A stretch of 64,000 nt of DNA from Caballeronia humi. Its GTDB lineage: Bacteria > Pseudomonadota > Gammaproteobacteria > Burkholderiales > Burkholderiaceae. The notes beneath the pieces were generated by a model. The model was given only the letters and a program-made list of their open reading frames with translations, ran no database searches and had not been told where the DNA came from. The translations under genes and the position numbers were made by a program. The DNA is taken from positions 124,001-188,000 of the forward strand of contig NZ_FCNW02000005.1 in assembly GCF_001544475.1 (NCBI RefSeq). The letters are read 5' to 3'. This document shows positions 26,676 through 34,374 of this stretch, piece after piece (position 1 is the stretch's first letter; each line of letters starts with the position of its first letter).

Positions 26676-28292
26676 TCACTCGTGATAGGCGACGGAGTCG
26701 ATCTGGAACATGGCGGCGCCAAAGGAATTGGGACAGTCCGCGCCGGGCGCGCAATGCGGCGTTCCGGCGAACGGGGAATAGCGCTCCGTGCGACGCGCGG
26801 CCGTTTCGCGTTGAACGACGGGCGAAATCTTCGCGAACGGAGCTTGCCTGCTGAGGCCGGCGTCGCTGAAGTCGCGCGGTGAAGCGGAGACGATCACGAG
26901 AAACCGGTTCGGACCGACCGGCGCGGAGGCCACCATCGGCCAGTTGGAGCGAGGAAGGAACAGCGTTTCGCCGGCCGAGACGCGGTTGTTTTCGTCGCGC
27001 TCGTTGGGAAACAGCATCGTGTATTGGTCGGTCGGGTCCGTCATGAAGACGTAGACGAAGCCGCTGCGGCTCGTCGTGACGGCGAACGTGAGCTTGTCCC
27101 GGCCGATGCGCGCGCTCGAGGCGGACTGCACGGTGACGTGCTGCGACGCGTCGGCGAGTTGGACGATGCGTGCCATTTCGCCCGCCGGTGTGTAGGGCGG
27201 CGGCGGGGGTGGGGGCGGGGGCGGCTTCTGGAGCGGCGGCTTCAGCAAGTGCCAGCCCGCACCGCCGCCGAGCGCCACGACACCGAGCACCGCTGCGGCG
27301 ATGTAAAGACGCTGCCGGTCGGGTCGTGACGCCGGTTCGGGTTCGACCGGCGGCGGGGTGGGATGGCCGTTGCCCGCATCGATATGGGTCCCCAGTTCCG
27401 CGGCGAATTCAGCGATGCTTTGCGGCCGGTGTTCGGGCCGCACGGCGAGTGCGTGGTCGATCGCTTGCAGAAAGCGTGCCGAATAGCGGCCGCTTGCGAC
27501 GACCGCGAGCGGCTCATACATGTCCTCCATCGTGCGGCTGATCGAAGCAGGAGGCGCCGTCCCCGTGATCGCGAAATACACGACGGCCGCAAGCGCGTAG
27601 ACATCCGTCCACGGGCCTTGCGTCATTGAACGCTCCAGGCCGTATTGCTCGACCGGCGCATATCCGGTCTTGTAGATCACAGTGGGCGCATGGCTCATCG
27701 TGCCGATGATGCGCCGCGCCGCGCCCAGATCGAGAAGCACCGGCCGCTCGGGGTCGCTGGCGATCATGATGTTGTCCGGCGAGACGTCGCGGTGATAGCA
27801 CTGTGCGCGATGCAACACGCCGAGCGCCTCCATCAGCGGCCGGAGCATTGCGCGGAGCCAGTTTTCGTCGGGCGGCGTGCCTTTCGCGCGAATCGTGTCC
27901 CAGAGCGTCATGCCCTCGTAGTACGGCATCGCCATGTACGCCGTGCCGTTCGCTTCCCAGACACGAAGCACCCGGACGATCGACTCGTGATCGAACTGCG
28001 CGAGCAGCCGCGCCTCTTCAAGGAACTTGCGCTTGGCCTCGACGAATATTTCCTCGTGCCTGTTCGAGCGCACCAGCACGTCGGTGCGGCCCGAACGGCA
28101 GGCGAGCGTGGCGGGCATGAATTCCTTGATCGCGACCTGACGATGCAGCAGCGTATCGTAAGCCAGGTAGACGATGCCGAATCCGCCCTCGCCAATCAGC
28201 CGGATCAAGTCGAATTCCGCGAGCCGCGAACCGGGCGCGAGCGCGAGCGTGCGTTCGCCGAACGTTCCGGCTGATTCATCGATACGAGTCAT
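26676..28292 (-). CDS. Membrane Ser/Thr protein kinase with periplasmic DUF4384 domain
   Basis: ATG 28292 gives 538 residues. The kinase domain has GEGGFG (34-39), VAIK with Lys56, and YHRDVSPDN (Asp170, Asn174). DLG (188-190) replaces the usual DFG, followed by AARRIIG and a TGYAPVEQY P+1 region, as in PknB/PpkA-type bacterial kinases. A transmembrane segment lies near 329-348, followed by a run of about ten prolines. The C-terminal part (about 393-475) resembles DUF4384 (DKLTFAVTTSRSGFVYVFMT, LFPNERDENNRVSAGETLFL), a domain seen in envelope and stress proteins. The topology predicts a cytoplasmic kinase with a periplasmic sensor. It converges with the OmpA gene, 32 bases apart. Confidence 0.92.
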   Translation of the reverse strand: MTRIDESAGTFGERTLALAPGSRLAEFDLIRLIGEGGFGIVYLAYDTLLHRQVAIKEFMPATLACRSGRTDVLVRSNRHEEIFVEAKRKFLEEARLLAQFDHESIVRVLRVWEANGTAYMAMPYYEGMTLWDTIRAKGTPPDENWLRAMLRPLMEALGVLHRAQCYHRDVSPDNIMIASDPERPVLLDLGAARRIIGTMSHAPTVIYKTGYAPVEQYGLERSMTQGPWTDVYALAAVVYFAITGTAPPASISRTMEDMYEPLAVVASGRYSARFLQAIDHALAVRPEHRPQSIAEFAAELGTHIDAGNGHPTPPPVEPEPASRPDRQRLYIAAAVLGVVALGGGAGWHLLKPPLQKPPPPPPPPPPYTPAGEMARIVQLADASQHVTVQSASSARIGRDKLTFAVTTSRSGFVYVFMTDPTDQYTMLFPNERDENNRVSAGETLFLPRSNWPMVASAPVGPNRFLVIVSASPRDFSDAGLSRQAPFAKISPVVQRETAARRTERYSPFAGTPHCAPGADCPNSFGAAMFQIDSVAYHE

Positions 28293-28854
28293 CGCGTGGC
28301 ACTCCGTGAGAATCCGGCAGTCCGTGCGGCGCGCCGCACGTGGCTCGATGCGCCGGTCCGAGCCGGAAAGCCGGCGCGGCCGGTCCGGTTCCCGCATGCG
28401 AAGCGCGATTGCGCGGCCATGCGATCCGATCTCGATCGAATGCTTGCCCCGTGGCGTGCGGTGGATGCTTTTTTCAGCAGGGTCGAGCCTGAGGTCGTGC
28501 GGCAAAAAGGTGGGCTTCAGTTCAAGTGTATTGGGCGAAGTTTGAACTTACAATCCCCATCGAAGAGGGGGGCTTGCGGGGCGCGAGGGGCGCGGTCCTG
28601 ATCGATTCACCCAATCGGACGATCGCTCGATGTCGGTTGAAGCGCCGGCATGCTAAGCGCACCAGACGCTAAGCATCACCTATCGAAAACGTGACAACAT
28701 CAGAGGGGTTCGAACACAAGCTCGGGGTTCTCAAAGGGCGATTTCAACCTGAGCGCAAGATTGTCATAACGCTGTGCGTCCCTGCCGCTCTAAGCTGGAG
28801 TTCAAGCCCGCGCTAGGCGGACTGACTGGCCTTTCAACGCAAAGGAGATACAAC
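28293..28854. other. Divergent intergenic region, kinase / small peptide
   Basis: About 560 bases. It contains an inverted repeat AGTTCAA (28519-28525) / TTGAACT (28542-28548), followed by a TACAAT box (28549-28554), a plausible -10 without a good -35. No gene is apparent here. It should carry the promoters for the kinase and the downstream peptide, Slam-like and FecR genes. Confidence 0.4.
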
Positions 28855-29055
28855 ATGAGCGACGTGAACACGGGTGACACGGATTCGGATTCTTTTCCTG
28901 CCTGTTTCCGCAATAAGTTCAGCGGTCTATATAAAACCTTCAACAAGGGAGACCTGGCTTTTCCGACCAATGAATGGGTTCGCATTCACGCTGGTACTTG
29001 CGAATGTGAAGGAAAAACGGGCGACGACTGCCAGGAACCCGGCGATCCCGGTTGA
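28855..29055 (+). CDS. 66-residue cysteine-containing peptide of unknown function
   Basis: ATG 28855 has a near-perfect ribosome-binding site (AAAGGAGATACAAC). The peptide is acidic, begins MSDVNTGDTDSDSFPACF, and has four cysteines (one near residue 17 and three in the last third, in TCECEGKTGDDCQ). It has no signal peptide or membrane segment. Between lies a segment with KFSGLYKTFNKGDLAFPTNE. I recognise no family. It is the first plus-strand gene after the divergent kinase and precedes the Slam-like/FecR pair. It could be a CHAT or kinase substrate, or a precursor peptide. The strength of the ribosome-binding site is the main reason to believe it is translated. Confidence 0.72.
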   Translation: MSDVNTGDTDSDSFPACFRNKFSGLYKTFNKGDLAFPTNEWVRIHAGTCECEGKTGDDCQEPGDPG

Positions 29056-29454
29056 TCGCGCATTCAGATGCCCTTCCAGACTCTGCGCCAGCCGTTCATT
29101 TGCAAATGGGGCGAAGAATCAAGCATGCGCAAGCGTCTGGCTGTGCGTCTTCATTCAGCGTCCGATCGTTCGTATTGTCGTGTGCGACGAAATCCGGCGC
29201 CACTGCGACAGTCACGCGGGAGGTTGATGTCTGAGCGCGTTCAATCCTGTTGCTGTCTGGAGGAACGATATTTATTATTTCCGCATATAGAGCGCGACGT
29301 AGTGTGCGAATAATTTACCTAAAAATGTGCACGGTTTTTTTGCCCTTTATTTTGCAACCGACTGCATTTGTTTTCGCGCGCTTCACGCTGCACAGACCCG
29401 GCTTTCGCAAGGGACTCAAAATGAGCAATAAGAACCGACACGTTGCCGGGTAAT
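29056..29454. other. AT-richer spacer upstream of the Slam-like gene
   Basis: About 400 bases. The stretch 29261-29360 is distinctly AT-rich compared with its surroundings (runs such as TTATTTCC and TTTTTTTGCCC) and is a likely promoter region or foreign sequence. No convincing gene was found apart from the short leader-like frame listed next. Confidence 0.4.
29421..29453 (+). other. Possible 10-codon leader peptide
   Basis: ATG 29421 is preceded by AAGGGACTCAAA and encodes MSNKNRHVAG, ending at TAA 29451-29453, one base before the ATG at 29455 of the Slam-like gene (TAATATG). It may couple translation of the downstream gene, which otherwise lacks a ribosome-binding site. This is inference from spacing only. 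Confidence 0.3.
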
Positions 29455-30888
29455 ATGCAAAGCTCTGCTTCCGGACGTGTGCAACGGCCTGCACCTCAAA
29501 AGCGCAGCGCATCGGTACGAATGGCCTGTCACTTGAAGTTTGCCGCGGAGAGAGTGATCCCGCTTGCGTTCGTCGCCACGGGCACCACGGCTGCGGCGCA
29601 GGAGATCGCGCCCGTCGTGTCGCCCGAGCCAGGAAGCCGTGAATCGCCGCAATATCGCGCCGCCTTCGAAGCGATGATGGCCGATCCCACCAACTCGGAG
29701 CGTTCGTTCGAGTTCGCGAGGGTGGCAGCATCGGAGGGTGACTTGCGAGGTTCGATCGCCGCGCTCGAGCGCATCCTCAAGATCAACCCCGGCCTGTCGA
29801 ACATTCGCCTGCAATTGGGCGAACTATACCTGCGCGCGGGCGCGACGGACCTCGCGGCCGTCTATCTGCGACAGGCACTCCTCGCGCCCGACGTCCCTGG
29901 CCCCTTGCGTCAGCGCGCGCAGTCGCTGCTGGGTCAGGCCGAGCGCGCGCAGCGCAAGCATTTCTTCACCGGATCGATCTACGCCGGCGGGCGCTACGAC
30001 AGCAATGCGAACGCCGGTCCGTCGTCGCGCGAAGTCAGGGTGCTCGGGCAGCAAGGTCTGCTCGACGAGCAGGCACTCGGTCACAGCGACTGGTCCGCGG
30101 AAGTGGGCGGCACGCTCAACTACACGTATGCGTTCGACAGTCAGGCCGGCAACGACCTCGAAGCCAACTTCACGACGTATAACCGCCGTTATAAAGACAC
30201 GCACCTGCTGAATCTGAACAGCTTCGGGACGGACATCGGGCCGCGCTTTTACATCGGCGGGGTATTGGACCCGAGTTGGTCGGTTCGACCGTTCGTGTCC
30301 GCGACCTATCTGCTGTTGAACAGCCGCGACTATCTGGGCGGATACGGCGCAGGCGTGAATCTGCGCAAGATCTTCGCGACGGCGTCGTATTTCGACGTGA
30401 CGCTCGAAACCAGCGATCAGCATTTTTTCAACCAGGGCGCGTTTCCGACCAACTCGAATCGCTCGGGGATGTACACCGAACTGCGCGGCAGCGTGAGCTA
30501 CCAGGTGCTTCCCGCGACGCGGCTCTTCAGCGGACTGAGTCTCGCGCAGCGCAACTCGGAGGCCGGCTTCGAATCGTTCAAGGAGATCGGCTTCGGGGCG
30601 GGCGTGACGCAAACGTATCCCGCGCCGTTCCACTGGACCGAGTATTCGTGGAGCACGTCGCTTTATGCGGGCGTGCGCCGGAGCGTCTACAACGAAGCCG
30701 ACCCGGCCGTCGATCCGACGGTCAAGCGCCAGGACAACCGGTTCGACATCGTCCTCTCGAACAACGTGCGCATCACGCAGACGCTCACACTGACAGCGGT
30801 CGTGCAGTACTCGAACACCAATTCCACGCTGCCGAATTTCAAGTATCACGACACGAGTGCCAGCCTCGGGCTCGCGTGGAGCTTTTAG
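29455..30888 (+). CDS. Slam-like outer-membrane protein: periplasmic TPR plus beta-barrel (type XI secretion candidate)
   Basis: ATG 29455 gives 477 residues; ATG 29521 is an alternative. A hydrophobic signal-like segment (VIPLAFVATGTTAAAQ) precedes a short TPR region (AALERILKINPGLSNIRLQL, ELYLRAGATDLAAVYLRQAL). From about residue 165 the protein is an alternating beta-barrel starting FTGSIYAGGRYDSNANAG and ending with the outer-membrane signature ASLGLAWSF. TPR followed by a barrel is the architecture of Slam proteins (DUF560), which move TbpB-type proteins to the cell surface. The gene directly downstream encodes a protein with a TbpB-like C-terminal barrel, the expected cargo. The assignment rests on architecture and neighbourhood. 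Confidence 0.75.
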   Translation: MQSSASGRVQRPAPQKRSASVRMACHLKFAAERVIPLAFVATGTTAAAQEIAPVVSPEPGSRESPQYRAAFEAMMADPTNSERSFEFARVAASEGDLRGSIAALERILKINPGLSNIRLQLGELYLRAGATDLAAVYLRQALLAPDVPGPLRQRAQSLLGQAERAQRKHFFTGSIYAGGRYDSNANAGPSSREVRVLGQQGLLDEQALGHSDWSAEVGGTLNYTYAFDSQAGNDLEANFTTYNRRYKDTHLLNLNSFGTDIGPRFYIGGVLDPSWSVRPFVSATYLLLNSRDYLGGYGAGVNLRKIFATASYFDVTLETSDQHFFNQGAFPTNSNRSGMYTELRGSVSYQVLPATRLFSGLSLAQRNSEAGFESFKEIGFGAGVTQTYPAPFHWTEYSWSTSLYAGVRRSVYNEADPAVDPTVKRQDNRFDIVLSNNVRITQTLTLTAVVQYSNTNSTLPNFKYHDTSASLGLAWSF

Positions 30889-30998
30889 GCGAACCATTCC
30901 GCTTCGATTCGAAGCGCCGCACGACAGCGCAACGGCCAGCGCGTGCGTTCTGTGGTTTCACCCCTGGCCGTCGATCACCGTAGCAGGAGCAAACGATC

Positions 30999-33900
30999 AT
31001 GACCAGATTGATGGCAAGGATCAATGCGATGCCGGCAATGATGGTGGGCCTGATGATGGCGGCGCCGCTGGCGCAGGCCAGTGTCGAAGGCGTGACGCTG
31101 AGTTTTTCGCCCGGCAACGGACTCAAACCGCGGGTCGAGGTTAAACGAGGCGTGGTGGCCGCCGGTCAGCGGTATGCGACCGGTGCATCGGAGATCCGGG
31201 AAGTGCTGTTCCCCGACGGGACATCGGTCACGCTTGCGCCTAACACCGAACTCGAGATCGATGCATTCGATTATCCGGACACGGGTAGCGGACAACTGGC
31301 GCTGCGGTTGGGAAAAGGACTCGTGCGGATCGCGGGCGGCAGATTCAGTGAGGCCAAGCCTATCGTGGTCAGGACGACGGCAGGAGAGGTCAGGCTGGAC
31401 GCGGCATCGGCGGTCGTCGAGGTGACTGCCGAAGGGCGGACGCGCGCGAGCCTGCTGGTCGGGCGGGACGTCGAGATGGTGAGCGGCGGGCAGACGCAGC
31501 GCATCGAGCGGCCGGGCTTCGAGCTGGTTTCGCTGACGGGGCAGGCGCCGCCCGCTGGGCCGTCGCGGGAAGCGGAAGGCGTGGCGGCTGCCGATGCGTT
31601 CGATTTGGGAACCGCGCAGTTGTCGGGGCTGACGAAGGACGAGGAGGATCAGCTTGGGCGGGCGGGGCTGTCGCAGATCGCGGCGGCGGGGGCGGCAACG
31701 CTGGCACTGGCGACGGAAGACAAGCCGTCGGGAAGTCTGTCGATAGAGACACCACCGCCAGCACCGCCAGCACCGCCAGCACCGCCTACGGGCGGGTTCG
31801 TGGAGATTGGCTCAACAGCCGGAGGAAAAGGATCGGAGGGATTTGGCCCGGGCAAGTTCCTCGTCGCCGGGTATAGACCGGATGATCAGCCATCGGAATC
31901 GAACGGCGACCTGCGTTCGCTTGCCCAGAGTCGCGGAAATGCGACGGTCAACGGTGGCACTTTCGACGAGCCTGTCAGGGGGCGCGTGCCGACGACGAAT
32001 CGTTTGTTTATCTCCAGCGAACCTTATACTCAGAGCATCGGCATGCCCACACTCGTATCCGACAAGTTCGACGGAGCTTTGCTCGCACTAACACCGCCCG
32101 ATGCGCAATTGCAATATATCTTCCGGCAGGAAAATAATCCCGGCCCAGGCGATCAAGGCTTCCCGGGGATTCAATTGGACGGGATCAACCAGCGGCTCGG
32201 TTTCGGAACCGATCATGTCTTGTCGGGTTTCAATTTTGATACCTCGCCACCGTTTCTGTTCAACAAGGGCATCATCCCCTGGCCTCAGCCCGGCGTGTTG
32301 GGCGTCTCCTACGACGTAGCAGAAACGGTTGCCACCGTCCTGAACCCGACCCGTCCCGGCAGTGGCTCCATCTTTGGGACTGCGTCGCACTGGGAGATCC
32401 TGCAGGCGGGGTTCAAGATGGACACGCGAAAAACCGCTCCCTCGGCGCCTGATGATCCTCTCGGCAAAGTAGAGGCTGAGACCATGATTCGCGCCGCCGA
32501 CAACTTCCTTCTGGTGGAGGTCAGACCGGGCAGGCTCAACAGCGCCAACGCTCCAGAACTTGACCCTGCGAGAGGGGAGCGCTTTCTGTTCGCGACCGGC
32601 AACGTCGATGCCGGTCGCCTGATTCCATCGACCGAACAGAATCCCGGCGAGGTGAATTACGCATTCAAACCCACGTTCGCCGTCGACCGCTTCTTCTTGT
32701 CCGCCGGCCTTGAGAATTTCGATCAGAAAAAGGATCCGGGCAGGACGGTCGCATCCAATATTCGCGCGTTCCTGCGCCAGCCCACCGCAGTGGGCCAGAC
32801 ATTGAGCGACACCGGTTTTTACGTCGTGAATGCCGGCCCCGGTTCGCCGCAAGCGCGGAACAGTGTGCTACATGCGGACTTTGGGCAGCAAGGCGACCGT
32901 GGCAATCAGCAATCGACCATCTCGGTCACCGTGGGCGATGTCAAATACGAACTGAGGCACTGCGACAGTTGCGCCGCTGCCGCCGTGCCGGGGCAGTCGG
33001 TCATGGCGAACTCGGTCATTGCAAGCATAAGCGGCCGCACCATAGGCTCGTCGCGCGGCAATGTCAGGCCGGGCCAGTTCGGCACCGTCGCGATTTCGAG
33101 CCCGCTCATGAGCACGGCGTTCGGGGGCGGTAATCCTGCAATGCCTAATCGCGATGGTTACGCCGGCTATTTCATCCTTGAAAACTACACGCCGCCGACG
33201 GATCAGGACGTTACAAATCATCTGAACGGCGGTAGCGAACACGCCCTCGGCAGCAACACGACCGACGACGTACAGTACGCGGTTCTTCGTCTCGCCACCG
33301 CTACGGGACAGGTGCCCGTCAACACGCGCAGCGGCGCGATCCTGACCGGCTGGGCCGGCGGTCTCGCCGAGAAGGAAAACGGCCCCGGCGCCGCGCTCAC
33401 GATCAACCCGATCGGCAGCGGCACCAGCCCGAACAATTTCGTCATCCAGACCGATGCCAGCGACAACCGCCTGCAGGTCGACCTGCTTCTATCGGGCCAC
33501 GCGCCGATGACGCTCGGCGGTCCCAACAACCCGTCCGCGATGATCGACGACAACCGCTTCGCCGCCGCCAACGGTTCGGTCGCGATGGTCAACGCGAACC
33601 TGTTGCGCGATGGCGCGGGCAACCTGCCTGCATCGCTGAACCTGCCCAACGGCCACCCGATCCCCAACTACCAGTATCTGCAGTGGGGCTTCCTGCTTGG
33701 CGACACCGCAGGCACGGCGGGCGTCGACCTGGAACATCTGCATATGGGCACATGGATAGCCGGCCGTGCCGCCGACCAGTTGCCGACGACGGGAAGCGCG
33801 ACCTATAGCGGACACGCAATCGGCAACGTCGCGAGCGGCGGTGCGCTCTACACAGCGGTCGGCTCCTACGACAACACCTGGAATTTCGCGCAGCGCAATG

Positions 33901-34148
33901 GCACCGTGAACATGAACTTTGACGGTGCGCAATATAACGGCACCACGCAACTCACGAGTGGCGCCAACTTCCAGGGCACGATGTCAGCGGCGAGCAGGGC
34001 GGCAGGTGTGATCGGCAATTTCGTGCAGGCGCCCGGCGGCACCCCGGCCGGCGTTCCGCCGCCGGCGGTAGCGGGACGCTTCGTAATTCAGGAGACCGCG
34101 GGCAACCCGTACCGGGCATCGGGGACGTTCGGTGCCGAGCGTCGCTGA
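30999..34148 (+). CDS. FecR-domain protein with TbpB-like C-terminal barrel; predicted Slam cargo
   Basis: The 1049-residue protein has a signal peptide (MMVGLMMAAPLAQA) and no lipobox cysteine. A FecR domain follows at about 50-170: IREVLFPDGTSVTLAPNTEL, then LRLGKGLVRIAGG, IVVRTTAGEVRL and a VRLDAASAVVEV segment. A Pro/Ala linker near 250 joins a long beta-rich, cysteine-poor central region. The last about 160 residues (from near 890) read HLHMGTWIAGRA, TGSATYSGHAIGNV, WNFAQRNGTVNMNFDG, then GRFVIQETAGNPYRASGTFG and a final AERR. This G-x-F/R pattern matches the eight-strand barrel of TbpB-type surface proteins, recognised by Slam. AGGAG lies 13 bases before the ATG. It lies 110 bases after the Slam-like gene. 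Confidence 0.85.
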   Translation: MTRLMARINAMPAMMVGLMMAAPLAQASVEGVTLSFSPGNGLKPRVEVKRGVVAAGQRYATGASEIREVLFPDGTSVTLAPNTELEIDAFDYPDTGSGQLALRLGKGLVRIAGGRFSEAKPIVVRTTAGEVRLDAASAVVEVTAEGRTRASLLVGRDVEMVSGGQTQRIERPGFELVSLTGQAPPAGPSREAEGVAAADAFDLGTAQLSGLTKDEEDQLGRAGLSQIAAAGAATLALATEDKPSGSLSIETPPPAPPAPPAPPTGGFVEIGSTAGGKGSEGFGPGKFLVAGYRPDDQPSESNGDLRSLAQSRGNATVNGGTFDEPVRGRVPTTNRLFISSEPYTQSIGMPTLVSDKFDGALLALTPPDAQLQYIFRQENNPGPGDQGFPGIQLDGINQRLGFGTDHVLSGFNFDTSPPFLFNKGIIPWPQPGVLGVSYDVAETVATVLNPTRPGSGSIFGTASHWEILQAGFKMDTRKTAPSAPDDPLGKVEAETMIRAADNFLLVEVRPGRLNSANAPELDPARGERFLFATGNVDAGRLIPSTEQNPGEVNYAFKPTFAVDRFFLSAGLENFDQKKDPGRTVASNIRAFLRQPTAVGQTLSDTGFYVVNAGPGSPQARNSVLHADFGQQGDRGNQQSTISVTVGDVKYELRHCDSCAAAAVPGQSVMANSVIASISGRTIGSSRGNVRPGQFGTVAISSPLMSTAFGGGNPAMPNRDGYAGYFILENYTPPTDQDVTNHLNGGSEHALGSNTTDDVQYAVLRLATATGQVPVNTRSGAILTGWAGGLAEKENGPGAALTINPIGSGTSPNNFVIQTDASDNRLQVDLLLSGHAPMTLGGPNNPSAMIDDNRFAAANGSVAMVNANLLRDGAGNLPASLNLPNGHPIPNYQYLQWGFLLGDTAGTAGVDLEHLHMGTWIAGRAADQLPTTGSATYSGHAIGNVASGGALYTAVGSYDNTWNFAQRNGTVNMNFDGAQYNGTTQLTSGANFQGTMSAASRAAGVIGNFVQAPGGTPAGVPPPAVAGRFVIQETAGNPYRASGTFGAERR
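31753..31787 (+). repeat. Tandem 9-bp repeat encoding a Pro-Ala linker
   Basis: The unit CACCGCCAG occurs three times in a row plus a partial fourth copy. It encodes a P-A-P-P type linker between the FecR domain and the rest of the protein. Being a multiple of three, slippage would change linker length without breaking the frame. Confidence 0.8.
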
Positions 34149-34374
34149 AGGTTGTTCGGCCGCGACCTGGAGCGGTCAATGCTGATCGGTGGCTGATCGA
34201 GCCGCAAATTGGGCGTCGCCGTATCGTGACGATGTCCTAAACTGGACTTGGCGGCAGCGTCTCCATCCTGCAAACATATCGGAGTGAGTCAGCCGGTTCA
34301 TCACTTCGGGTACGAGCAGCATCGCGAACCGCAGCGCATGGCGCAGCAGGATTTGAACTGCAGGGAGGTGGAAG

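Noticed and set aside
29062..29313. Short open frames between the 66-residue peptide and the Slam-like gene
   Set aside because: Mutually overlapping, without ribosome-binding sites or protein-like composition.
31753..31787. CRISPR-like repeat
   Set aside because: It is a 9-base coding tandem repeat with no spacers.
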